64,000 bases of DNA from Mesorhizobium sp. AR07. Its GTDB lineage: Bacteria; Pseudomonadota; Alphaproteobacteria; Rhizobiales; Rhizobiaceae. Numbering within the stretch: the first letter of the stretch is position 1; every line of letters starts with the position of its first letter. The stretch is from the NCBI RefSeq assembly GCF_024746815.1, contig NZ_CP080525.1, forward strand, positions 6,070,501-6,134,500, read 5' to 3'. Made by a program: the position numbers and the translations under genes. The notes under the pieces are model-generated. The model had not been told where the DNA came from and ran no database searches. It saw nothing but the letters and a program-made list of their open reading frames with translations. This document shows, one piece after another, positions 1 to 8,140 of this stretch.

Positions 1-890
1 CCATGACCGTTTCGAGCAGGCGTTGCCGGTTCTGCCGGCGCCGGCGTGGGCGGCTTGGCTGCGCCATTCGCCACACCGCCGGCTGCCGAATTCCGCTCGA
101 GGGTCGTCAGCAAACGCTGCAGAAACCGCTTTAAGTCCGGAACGGGAGCGCCGCCGCCCTCGAGACGAGCGTTGAGGGCGGTCTCGACCGCATCGAGGGC
201 CGCGATCGCTGCCTGGACGTCGGCGATGAGCAAGACCATCTCGGCGTTGGCTTGATCTATCTGTGCCGCGCATCCGGCACGCACCCGGTTCAAGAGCTGC
301 GTGTGCGCACTGACCAGTGCGGCCTTTTCCGCGGCATTCAACCCCGAGGCGGCTTCCAGGAGCATGACACGGTCGTCGAGCGCACCCTTTTCTAGATCCT
401 TGCCCTGAATCGGGCCGATCGAGCGCGGCGCAAAGAACGTCATTTGCCGCAGGTTCGCCAGCAACCCGTCCTGGCCATTCTGGAGGTCAAGCAGCGCGTT
501 GATGCGGCGCAAGGCGGCATCGCGTGGCGAAGCGTTGGGCCGCAGTGCCGGATGCATGGTCTCCCAATGCTGATCGAATGTCCGCGCAATGAGGGTCAGG
601 CCCTGCGCGAGCCCGGCCAGTCCTTCTTCATTGGCCAGCGCGCGCGTCACGATGACGAGAAGCCGCAGGTCCCGGCCATGCGCGCGCAATTCCTCTGCCT
701 TTGCCAGCACCACGGGCCAGTCGACCGGAATGGTGCTTTGCGCGGTAGCCTTGTTGTGGCCGTCGTGGAGGACCTTGATCTGGGGTTCGGTCAGGCGCTC
801 CAGCTCATGGAAAGCCGGGTTGTTGCGCAAATCCTCCCCGGACGGATTTTCACCGTCGAGCGGAGTAAGCCAGAGTGCGACATCAATCAC
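1..890 (-). CDS. tssA: TssA/ImpA, type VI secretion component (3' end beyond window)
   Basis: This gene runs off the left edge; 296 codons are visible. The first 25 residues carry the ImpA N-terminal signature (GENPSGEDLR at residues 13-22, followed by NNPAFHELER). The rest of the visible protein is largely helical and ends in a proline/alanine-rich linker (about residues 265-296), as expected between the conserved N-domain and the variable C-domain of TssA. TssA caps the growing sheath and helps assemble the baseplate and tail in the cytoplasm. I chose the GTG start at 890 because it is preceded by a G-rich ribosome-binding stretch and places the signature at the usual distance from the N-terminus. 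The gene is divergent from clpV across 333 bp. The family call is strong; the C-terminal subtype cannot be seen. Confidence 0.88.
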   Translation of the reverse strand, partial: MIDVALWLTPLDGENPSGEDLRNNPAFHELERLTEPQIKVLHDGHNKATAQSTIPVDWPVVLAKAEELRAHGRDLRLLVIVTRALANEEGLAGLAQGLTLIARTFDQHWETMHPALRPNASPRDAALRRINALLDLQNGQDGLLANLRQMTFFAPRSIGPIQGKDLEKGALDDRVMLLEAASGLNAAEKAALVSAHTQLLNRVRAGCAAQIDQANAEMVLLIADVQAAIAALDAVETALNARLEGGGAPVPDLKRFLQRLLTTLERNSAAGGVANGAAKPPTPAPAEPATPARNGH

Positions 891-1223
891 ACCAACCCCC
901 AGCGAGCGGCCCTCAAAACCGTGCGTGACCCAACGTTACCACACCGTTGCACCTCACTACAATTCAAGGACTGCTCAAAATTAACAGAAGCTAAACGCAA
1001 CCGCCCCCTAGTGCCGAAATCCGTGGCGTGATTGCCGGACCCTGTATGTGAAATGCATCGCATAGGGCGCAATTCCGTGGTTGTTTGCAGCCGGGTGGTA
1101 CAGGACTTTGGACAAACGCAAGAAGCCGGCTGAACCGGGCATTGAGCCCCGTCCATCACACGCTTTGTCAAGTGACGGCTTATGTGGCAGGTTATCGGCT
1201 GGCAGATTGCAGGAGCACGTTCG
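891..1223. promoter_or_regulatory. Divergent intergenic region between tssA and clpV
   Basis: This 333-bp stretch has no credible gene. The part near tssA (about 930-1015) is richer in A and T than its surroundings, so promoters for the two divergent secretion genes probably lie there. I see no clear sigma-54 GG-N10-GC element and no convincing operator. An AGGAG ribosome-binding site lies just before the chosen clpV start. Confidence 0.45.
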
Positions 1224-4019
1224 ATGGAACAGCGCCGGTCGTCGCAGAGCTTCAAGCGCAAGGAACTGGTCGGTAAGCTCAACCCTGTCGGTGTCCGTGC
1301 CTTCAAGGCCGCGGCCGACACCGCCAAACTGCGCGGCAATCCTTACGTCGAACTCGTCCACTTCATCGAGCAACTGGTGCTTTCCGATCGCTCGGATGTG
1401 CAAATGATAATCGCCGATGCGGGAGTGGAGGCGAGCCGGCTCACGGGCGATATGACCCGCGCCGTCGACAAGCTGCCTTATGGCGCAACGTCGATCGAGG
1501 AATTTTCCGACCATATCTTCCATGCCATCCAGGAAGCCTGGAACCTGGCAGCGCTCGAGTTCGGCGTCGAGGAAGTCCGCAGCGCACATATTCTTCTCGC
1601 CTGCCTGAGGACGCCGGTGCTGGAAGGCCTGCTGTCGAAGATCAGCGGCGAGTTTGACAAGATCGACGCCGCCGCGGTCATCGCGCGGTTCGCCGATGTC
1701 ATGGAAGGTTCGCTCGAAGCCGGCGCAGCCATCGCGGTTCCGGCAGCCGAAACGCCGAAGCGGGGTCCGGGCGGGGATTCGGCGCTGGCGAAATACGCCA
1801 CCGACCTGACCCAGCGCGCCCGCGACGGCAAGATCGATCCGGTCGTCGGCCGTGATCCGGAAATCAGGCAGATCGTCGATATCCTGATGCGCCGCCGGCA
1901 AAACAACCCGATCCTGACCGGTGAGGCCGGGGTCGGCAAGACAGCGGTCGTCGAGGGCTTTGCCTTGCGTATCGCCCAGGACGATGTGCCGCCCACCTTG
2001 CAAGGCGTGAGCGTGCGCATGCTCGATGTCGGATTGATGCAGGCGGGTGCAAGCGTCAAGGGCGAATTCGAAAAACGGCTGAAGGCCGTCATCGACGAGG
2101 TTCAATCGTCCGAAACGCCGGTCATCCTGTTCATTGACGAAGCCCACACCTTGATCGGCGCTGGCGGCGCGGCGGGAACCGGCGATGCCGCCAACCTCCT
2201 GAAACCGGCACTGGCGCGCGGCGAACTCCGCACCATCGCGGCAACGACCTGGGCCGAATACAAGCAGCACATCGAGAAAGACCCCGCGCTGACCCGCCGA
2301 TTCCAGGTGGTAAAGATCGACGAGCCGTCGGAGGCGGTGGCCGTTCTCATGTTGCGCGGCGTGGCCGGCGTCCTGGAGCAGCACCACAAGGTGCAGATAC
2401 TGGATGAGGCGATCGAGGCCGCGGTCGGCCTGTCGCATCGCTACATCCCGGCCCGCCAACTGCCCGACAAGGCGGTAAGCCTTCTCGACACCGCGTGCGC
2501 CCGCGTCGCCATATCGCAGTACGCCACGCCGGCCGAGGTCGAAGACATCATGCGTCGCCGCCAGGCGCTGGAGGTCGAGCACGGCATCATCGGTCGCGAG
2601 GCGGCAATCGGCATCGAGGTCACCGAGCGCCAGGCACGGGTCGACAGCGGACTTGCCGAAACCGAGGTTACGCTGGCCGCGGCGCAACAACGTTGGGATC
2701 GGGAAAAAGCCCTGGTTGCCGAGATACTCGAATTGCGTGCCCGGCTGCGCGGCGAAGGCGTGCCGCTCGATGCGGTGGAGACGCCGGAGACCAGCACCGA
2801 GACGGCAGGCGCGGACGCAGTAGAGACTGAGCTGCCCAAGACCGAAACGCCCAAAACCAAAACCGCCAAGACCAAAGCAGCCAAGACCAACGTGGGGACA
2901 CCGGCGGCTGCCAATGCTCCTCCACCCGATCCGGCCGCCGATCTCGCCCGGCTGCGCGAGCTGATGGCAGAACTGGCCGAGGCGCAAGGCGAAACGCCGC
3001 TGATCCTGCCGTCGGTCGACCGCAACGCCGTCGCGGCGGTCGTTCAGGACTGGACGGGAATCCCGACGGGGCGGATGCTGTCGAGCCAGACTGAAAAGGC
3101 GCTGCGGCTTGCCGCGACCCTGTCCGAACGCGTGGTCGGCCAGGATCACGCCATGGAGATGATCGCCAAGCGTGTGCAGACCAGCCGCGCCGGGCTCGGT
3201 GCGCCGGAAAAGCCGGTGGGCGTGTTCCTGCTTTGCGGCCCCTCTGGTGTGGGCAAGACCGAAACCGCATTGGCGCTGGCAGAGACGCTCTACGGTGGCG
3301 AGCAGAACCTGATCTCGATCAACATGTCCGAGTTCCAAGAGGCCCATACCGTCTCGACCTTGAAGGGCGCTCCGCCCGGATATGTCGGCTACGGCAAGGG
3401 CGGCATCCTGACCGAGGCGGTCCGCCGCAAACCCTATTCGGTGATCCTGCTCGACGAGGTCGAGAAGGCGCATCCGGACGTGCACGAAATCTTTTTCCAG
3501 GTTTTCGACAAGGGCATGATGGACGACAGTGAGGGCCGGCGCATCGATTTCAAGAACACGCTGATCCTGCTCACCTCGAATGTCGGCTCGGAGGTGATCA
3601 TGGAGCGGACCAGGAACGGCACGCTGCGGGCAGGGCTCGACGATCTGGACACCGCCTTGCGCAGCCCGTTGCTGAAGGTCTTCCCCGCGGCCTTTCTCGG
3701 CCGTGTGGTGACCATTCCTTACTATCCGCTTTCGGATTCGATGATCGAAGCGATCACCCGTCACCAGTTCGCCAAGATCGCTCGCCGGCTGCGTGCAACC
3801 AACGACGCGGAATTGGTGATCGGCGACGGTGTCATGGATCTGGTCAAGGCCCGCTGCACCGAAATCGAATCCGGCGGGCGGATGATCGATGCCATCCTGA
3901 CCAACACGCTGCTGCCGGAATTGAGTCGCGGCGTGCTGAACCGGTCGCTCGGGGGCGAAAAGATGACCAAGGTGACCGTCGGCGCCTCCAAGGACGGCTT
4001 CACCTATTCTTTCGAGTAG
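1224..4019 (+). CDS. clpV: ClpV/TssH, AAA+ ATPase that recycles the type VI sheath
   Basis: The 931-residue product is a ClpB/Hsp100-type unfoldase. It has an N-terminal substrate-binding domain (about 1-165), a first AAA+ module with Walker A GEAGVGKT near residue 233 and Walker B LFIDEAH near 302, a middle domain, and a second AAA+ module with GPSGVGKT near 672 and LLDEVEKAH near 742. ClpV disassembles contracted TssB/TssC sheaths in the cytoplasm. Adjacency to tssA separates it from housekeeping ClpB. The ATG at 1224 is preceded by AGGAG at about 9 bases; an in-frame ATG at 1182 lacks such a site. One oddity is a Lys/Thr/Ala/Pro-rich low-complexity stretch (about 530-575) between the two ATPase modules. 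Confidence 0.95.
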   Translation: MEQRRSSQSFKRKELVGKLNPVGVRAFKAAADTAKLRGNPYVELVHFIEQLVLSDRSDVQMIIADAGVEASRLTGDMTRAVDKLPYGATSIEEFSDHIFHAIQEAWNLAALEFGVEEVRSAHILLACLRTPVLEGLLSKISGEFDKIDAAAVIARFADVMEGSLEAGAAIAVPAAETPKRGPGGDSALAKYATDLTQRARDGKIDPVVGRDPEIRQIVDILMRRRQNNPILTGEAGVGKTAVVEGFALRIAQDDVPPTLQGVSVRMLDVGLMQAGASVKGEFEKRLKAVIDEVQSSETPVILFIDEAHTLIGAGGAAGTGDAANLLKPALARGELRTIAATTWAEYKQHIEKDPALTRRFQVVKIDEPSEAVAVLMLRGVAGVLEQHHKVQILDEAIEAAVGLSHRYIPARQLPDKAVSLLDTACARVAISQYATPAEVEDIMRRRQALEVEHGIIGREAAIGIEVTERQARVDSGLAETEVTLAAAQQRWDREKALVAEILELRARLRGEGVPLDAVETPETSTETAGADAVETELPKTETPKTKTAKTKAAKTNVGTPAAANAPPPDPAADLARLRELMAELAEAQGETPLILPSVDRNAVAAVVQDWTGIPTGRMLSSQTEKALRLAATLSERVVGQDHAMEMIAKRVQTSRAGLGAPEKPVGVFLLCGPSGVGKTETALALAETLYGGEQNLISINMSEFQEAHTVSTLKGAPPGYVGYGKGGILTEAVRRKPYSVILLDEVEKAHPDVHEIFFQVFDKGMMDDSEGRRIDFKNTLILLTSNVGSEVIMERTRNGTLRAGLDDLDTALRSPLLKVFPAAFLGRVVTIPYYPLSDSMIEAITRHQFAKIARRLRATNDAELVIGDGVMDLVKARCTEIESGGRMIDAILTNTLLPELSRGVLNRSLGGEKMTKVTVGASKDGFTYSFE

Positions 4020-4030
4020 CGTCAGGCGAA

Positions 4031-5722
4031 TTGAAATCGGCAATTGCCGTCATCCGAGCTTCGGCGTCATCCATCTCGAAACATCTCCATCGCGAAATCT
4101 CGCGTTTTGTGGATGGCACGATGGATAAGCCGGACACCACGGTTCCATCAATGCAAGCCGAATTCGCGCAGCAGCTCCTCGCGGTAGCGCACGAAGTAGG
4201 TTTCGCTGCGGTCGCGGGGGCGGGCCAGGTCGACGTCGATCAGCCGCGCCGCGCTGCCTTTCTCCTTGGGCAGGATCATTGCAAGCATCTGGTGGCAACG
4301 GCACTGGCTGCAAATGCGGCAGGCGGCGATGGCGACGCGCAAGGCGCCGATGCTTTCACGCGTATTCGCAAACATCTGGAGGGGAAGGACAAGGCAGCGC
4401 TCGTCGACATGATCATGAACAGTGCCGAACGCGACCCGATCTTGTTGCGCAAGCTGGAAATGGCGTCGCTGTCCACGCAGAACGGCGATGAGGCGGCCCT
4501 TGAGGCGCGCCTCGGCAAGATGATCGATGGTGCAACCGCCACGAATGGCTTCGTGGATTATCGCGAGGCGCCCGACTGGGCGCAAGGCGTGGAGGAGGCG
4601 CTCGATGTGATCGCCTCTGTTTCAGACAAGCATGCCGGCATCATTGTGCGACTCGCCATGCGGGCTATCGATCGGATTGAGGTCGCCATCGACGAACTGG
4701 ACGATTCCGACGGCCACTCAAGCGTGCTTCTCGACCGGGCATGCGAAATCCACCTGCAGGCTGCCAAGGTGGCACCTTGCAAACCCGTGTCCCTGGCGCG
4801 TGACCTTTTCGAACGCGAGATCAATGGTGACTACGACACCTTCGGTGGCGCGGCCGCGCGCTATAGCGATGTGCTCGGCAAAGATGGATTGGCCGAATAC
4901 CGTCGCCTCGCCACGGAGGCCTGGGGTGAGTTGCCTGCAACCGCTGGCAAGAGCCGGACCGGTCACATACTGAACGGGGATCATTACAGGCTGCGGGAAA
5001 TCCTCGACTTCTTCGCCGAACGAGACGGCGACGTCGAGGCGCGCATCGCGCTTCGCGCCAAGCATCTGTCGTCACAGGAAGCCTATCTGCAAATCGCCAA
5101 ACTCTGCTCCTCGCACGGTCGCGCAGATGAAGCCTTGCGCTGGGTGGAGGACGGTCTGTGGCTATTCGAAGACGACCGGCCCGAAGAGCGGCTCGTTTTC
5201 TTTGCCGTCGAACTGCTGACCACAGCCGGTCGCGATGCGGATGCCGAAGCACATCTGTGGCGCGCCTTCGAGAAAGCGCCGAGCCTGGAACTGTATCGGC
5301 GGCTGTGCAAGACGGATGGCACGGCAGCGCGCGATCGGGCAGTCTCGCGTCTCCAGTCCAGACTGGCGGGTGAGAAGCCATCCAAGTGGCATTATCCGGC
5401 CGAGCTGCTCATCAGCATCCTGATCGAGGAGAAGCGGTTTGACCTGGCCTGGGCGAACACGCGCGAACATGGTGCTTCCGATGGGCTTAAGGAAAGGCTC
5501 GCGCGGGCCAGCGAAGCCACGCATCCGCGCGAAGCACTGACGATTTACGCCGAACGCGTCAACCGGTTGGCCGAGTTTGGCGGCAATGACGCCTATGCGG
5601 AAGCGGCGGTCTTGATCGGCCATATGGCCGGCCTGCGGACCGCGTCCGAACATGCCGCTTACCTGGCGGATGTGAAGGCCCGCTTCGGCCGCAGGCGCAA
5701 TTTCATGAAACTGTTGACCTGA
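4031..5722 (+). pseudogene. SWIM zinc-finger/DUF6880-like protein lacking its native N-terminus
   Basis: The frame is open for 563 codons, but only the part from about residue 80 (near base 4270) looks native. It begins with HCKHLVATAL, the last Cys-x-His ligand pair of a SWIM zinc finger (CxCx(n)CxH); the first Cys pair is missing. The remaining ~480 residues are helical repeats resembling the region that follows SWIM fingers in DUF6880-type proteins. Residues 1-75 are the wrong-strand translation of another gene's tail. The gene is therefore a 5'-truncated remnant or a chimera still open by chance. It ends one base before the nucleotidyltransferase-like gene. SWIM fingers bind DNA or protein; the precise role is unknown. 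Confidence 0.6.
4148..4265 (-). pseudogene. Orphan 3' end of a lost minus-strand gene
   Basis: Reading the minus strand from about 4265 to a TGA at 4148 gives about 38 residues that look like a genuine protein C-terminus. The stretch is rich in charged and aromatic residues, for example ARLIDVDLARPRDRSETYF, then a short helix ending in REFGLH. The plus-strand translation of the same bases is low-complexity and unlike a known fold. Upstream on the minus strand the reading dissolves into the antisense of the next gene, so only the tail is left. I do not recognise the family. I read this as one side of a deletion or recombination junction near 4255-4275. Confidence 0.4.
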
Positions 5723-5723
5723 C

Positions 5724-6305
5724 ATGCGTCGCGCGGCGATCGACGAGCAAAACCGCTATATGCTGGAACGCCAGCGGCAATTCCGCGCGGCGGCGGATGT
5801 CGTCACCGATGCCTGGGTGCGCTTTCAAGAGGTGGCGGCGGTGGCTGTTATCGGCTCCGTCGCGAAGCCGCTTTGGAAAGAGGTGCCGCGCTTCAGCGAC
5901 TTCCGGCGCGCAGGGATCGAGGTCTGGCATGAATGCAGCGATCTCGATCTGGCGCTGTGGCTCGACTCGCAGCAACGACTTGGCGAGCTGCGCCGCGCCG
6001 CCACTCTTGCCCTGCGCGACGCGTTCGAGAGGGGAACAGGGATCAGCGTTGCCAATCACCAACTGGATGTTTTTCTGATCGAATCCGGTAGCGACAACTA
6101 TCTGGGTCGGCTCTGCGACTTCAATCGATGTCCGAAGGGAAAACACGACTGCCTGGTTCCCGGCTGTGGCGAGATCGCCTTCAACAAACGCGTCGAGGGT
6201 TTCACGCCGCATGCCGATCTGCTCGCCCCGGCCCAAAGCGCGACGCTCTACAAGCGTGGCGTCGGCCGGATACGCTCCGCGCTTGACCTGCCGCAGATCG
6301 GCTGA
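5724..6305 (+). CDS. Nucleotidyltransferase-fold protein of unknown target
   Basis: The product has 193 residues. It carries the marks of a polymerase-beta-type nucleotidyltransferase: a Gly-Ser turn (IGSVAKPLW), an acidic metal pair in SDLDLALWLD about 35 residues later, and a third acidic strand (LDVFLIE). Such enzymes transfer a nucleotide to a protein, RNA or small molecule. A Cys/His-containing segment (CPKGKHDCLVPGC) follows and could bind zinc. The ATG lies one base after the stop of the SWIM/DUF6880 gene, so the two were probably co-translated and may form one module. Antibiotic modification, AMPylation and a toxin role all remain open. I do not recognise a named family. Confidence 0.6.
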   Translation: MRRAAIDEQNRYMLERQRQFRAAADVVTDAWVRFQEVAAVAVIGSVAKPLWKEVPRFSDFRRAGIEVWHECSDLDLALWLDSQQRLGELRRAATLALRDAFERGTGISVANHQLDVFLIESGSDNYLGRLCDFNRCPKGKHDCLVPGCGEIAFNKRVEGFTPHADLLAPAQSATLYKRGVGRIRSALDLPQIG

Positions 6306-6476
6306 AGGCCAGCAACCCTGGTTAATCGCGCCCCACGGCACTTAGACGGTCATTTTCGTATCGGGCGCAGCAAGGTGAAGCGCACGGCGAAGGAAGTTAC
6401 CTTCCCGCCTCGAAACAGTGCGTATACGAGCATACTTATATCCATACACGGTGTCTTCAGCTAGGCTGAGCGATGC
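6306..6476. promoter_or_regulatory. Upstream region of the GntR gene with AT-rich ATAC repeats
   Basis: This 171-bp stretch contains no gene. Between about 6421 and 6450 it holds several ATAC steps at roughly 8-10-base spacing (GTATACGAGCATACTT, then CCATACAC) in otherwise GC-rich DNA. A short site with dyad character directly upstream of a GntR/FadR-type regulator suggests promoter and autoregulatory operator sequence. I cannot assign -35 and -10 boxes with confidence. Confidence 0.35.
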
Positions 6477-6494
6477 GTGGAGGGAGAGCATCGG

Positions 6495-7175
6495 TTGCGA
6501 GGATTTGCGGAAAGCGTGATGCAGGGGCCGCGGACAGTGGCGGAGCAGGTCGCCAATGTGTTGCGCGAGGCCATAGCCAGCGGAACCTTGAAAGCAGGCA
6601 CTCCACTGCGTCAGGATGAGCTGGCGGAGCAGTTTGGCTTCAGCCGGATGCCCATTCGCGATGCCCTTCGTCAACTGGAAGCCGAGGGCATTGTCACGAT
6701 CCACCCGACAAAGGGCGCGCATGTCGCTGGGATGGACAGCGGCGAGATCAGCGAAATCTACGCCCTGCGCGAGTTGCTCGAAAGCGAGGCGCTCCGGCTC
6801 TCCGTGCCCAGCCTCGCCGGCGCGAAGCTCGATGAGGCGGAACAAGTGCTCGACCAGATCGACGCGGAGCGCGATGTCGGCCGATGGGGCGCGCTGAACC
6901 GGGCCTTTCATCTGGCTCTCTACGATGCCTGTGGCAACCATCGATTGCTGGCCTTGATCGAGGCGCATCACAATGCGGCCGATCGCTACGTCCGCATCCT
7001 CTTGTCGAATCTGGACTACCGCAACCGCTCGCAGAGCGAGCACCGCGACCTGCTGGCCGCCTGCCGTCGGCGCAACAGTGACAAGGCCGTAAGCGTTCTG
7101 AAGCAGCATCTTCGCGAAGGAAGCGAGACGCTTGTCAACGCGATAGAGGGAGATGGTCTGTCGCGAAAATCCTAG
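6495..7175 (+). CDS. GntR-family (FadR/FCD type) transcriptional regulator
   Basis: The N-terminal winged helix is typical of GntR (AEQVANVLREAIASGTLKAG, then LAEQFGFSRMPIRDALRQLE). It is followed by an FCD-type all-helical effector domain with the expected pattern (RELLESEAL, LNRAFHLALYDACGN, EHRDLLAAC). FCD regulators usually respond to small carboxylates or amino acids and often control a neighbouring catabolic operon. I chose the TTG at 6495 because a strong GGAGGGAGAG site sits just upstream; a GTG at 6477 and an ATG at 6519 are alternatives. A DeoR gene follows in the same direction 97 bp downstream. The ligand cannot be read from the sequence. Confidence 0.85.
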   Translation: MRGFAESVMQGPRTVAEQVANVLREAIASGTLKAGTPLRQDELAEQFGFSRMPIRDALRQLEAEGIVTIHPTKGAHVAGMDSGEISEIYALRELLESEALRLSVPSLAGAKLDEAEQVLDQIDAERDVGRWGALNRAFHLALYDACGNHRLLALIEAHHNAADRYVRILLSNLDYRNRSQSEHRDLLAACRRRNSDKAVSVLKQHLREGSETLVNAIEGDGLSRKS

Positions 7176-7231
7176 ACCGAGTTGAAAGCGTGGCGGGGAT
7201 TCCAATGGCGGTTGCCTCTGCGCGCGTTCAC

Positions 7232-7254
7232 TGCCACATATTGCAACATCAACG
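7232..7254 (+). promoter_or_regulatory. Possible autoregulatory operator of the DeoR gene
   Basis: The segment TGCCACATATTGCAACATC shortly before the DeoR start resembles, on the opposite strand, the core TTTTGTGGCA of the 33-bp element found before both dehydrogenase genes. In that orientation it reads ATATGTGGCA. The match is partial and this is an inference. It would fit a regulator that binds its own promoter as well as its two targets. Confidence 0.3.
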
Positions 7255-7272
7255 TTCGACACGAGGATCGCC

Positions 7273-8058
7273 ATGTCCCCCGACAGCCGCCTGGCGGCGC
7301 GTGCCCTTGCCCCGCGTCGCCACGACGAGATCCTGCGGCGCGTGGGCGCTCAGGGTTCCGTCAGCATTGCCGAACTGGCCGGGTTCTTCGATGTCTCGCG
7401 CGAAACCATCCGCCGTGACCTGAAGCTGCTCTCGGACCGCGGTCAACTCGACATCGTGCATGGCGGCGCCGCTCGTTTCGAACCGAGTGAACCGGCGATG
7501 AGCCTGCGCAGCCAGGAAAATGCCGTGGGCAAGGCGGTGATCGGCAGGGTGGCCGCTGGTCTCGTAAAGGACGGAATGGTGGTTTTCCTCGATTCCGGCA
7601 CCACCACGCTGGCTGTCGCGCAAGCCATGACCGAACTGCGCAATCTCACGATCTGTACGGCGAGCCTGAAGATCGCGCTTCTCCTGTGCCACATGCCCGA
7701 CATGCGCGTGCATATGCTGGGCGGCGAAATCGACCCTGGCGAGGAAGCGGCTTCGGGCATCGACATGCTTGAGGCAATGTCGCGCTTTCGCGTCGACATC
7801 GCCTTCCTTGGCGGCGGCGCGCTCTCACCCGACGGCGAGGTGACGGATTTCACGCGCGCCGGCGCCGAACAGCGCGGACGGATGATTGCGCTCGCCGGCA
7901 GGGCCTATTTCGTGCTCGACAGCAGCAAATTCGGCAAGCTGACGCCACTCAGGATTCCGAATTTCCAGCGCGCCGCCGGTGTGATTGTCGATGCGAAGCC
8001 CGAACCCGGCATTTCTGAAGCGCTAGCGCGCAAAGGGCCGAGCCTGATTCATCTCTGA
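7273..8058 (+). CDS. DeoR-family transcriptional repressor
   Basis: The 261-residue protein has a DeoR helix-turn-helix at residues 15-66 (SIAELAGFFDVSRETIRRDL, then GGA) and a sugar-isomerase-like effector domain with the DSGTTT loop at 107-112. DeoR proteins bind phosphorylated or small polar metabolites and usually repress an adjacent catabolic operon. The ATG has an AGGA-type site upstream. The gene lies 82 bp before a dehydrogenase gene whose promoter carries the 33-bp repeat also found before the second dehydrogenase gene. That makes this protein the most likely ligand of that element. Confidence 0.9.
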   Translation: MSPDSRLAARALAPRRHDEILRRVGAQGSVSIAELAGFFDVSRETIRRDLKLLSDRGQLDIVHGGAARFEPSEPAMSLRSQENAVGKAVIGRVAAGLVKDGMVVFLDSGTTTLAVAQAMTELRNLTICTASLKIALLLCHMPDMRVHMLGGEIDPGEEAASGIDMLEAMSRFRVDIAFLGGGALSPDGEVTDFTRAGAEQRGRMIALAGRAYFVLDSSKFGKLTPLRIPNFQRAAGVIVDAKPEPGISEALARKGPSLIHL

Positions 8059-8110
8059 TGTGATATTTTGTGGCATTTTGTGTTGATATCTGTTTGGCAG
8101 AGAGTATGGT
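8057..8110 (+). promoter_or_regulatory. Promoter with 33-bp shared operator, copy 1
   Basis: Bases 8057-8089 are identical to 10619-10651. The core is a direct repeat, ATTTTGTGGCATTTTGTG, giving a 10-base period, flanked by TGATAT at both ends. The 3' end overlaps a likely -35 box TTGATA (8083-8088). After 16 bases comes a -10 box TATGGT (8105-8110). A regulator bound here would cover the -35 box, as expected of a repressor. Confidence 0.75.
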
Positions 8111-8140
8111 TGCGCCCTCTCACCAGACGGGCGGTCCCTC

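Noticed and set aside
1008..4043. Minus-strand open frame of about 1000 codons opposite clpV
   Set aside because: It is the exact antisense of a clearly conserved AAA+ gene, has no domain of its own, and its composition (Asp/Gly/Arg/His-rich) is the usual shadow in high-GC DNA.
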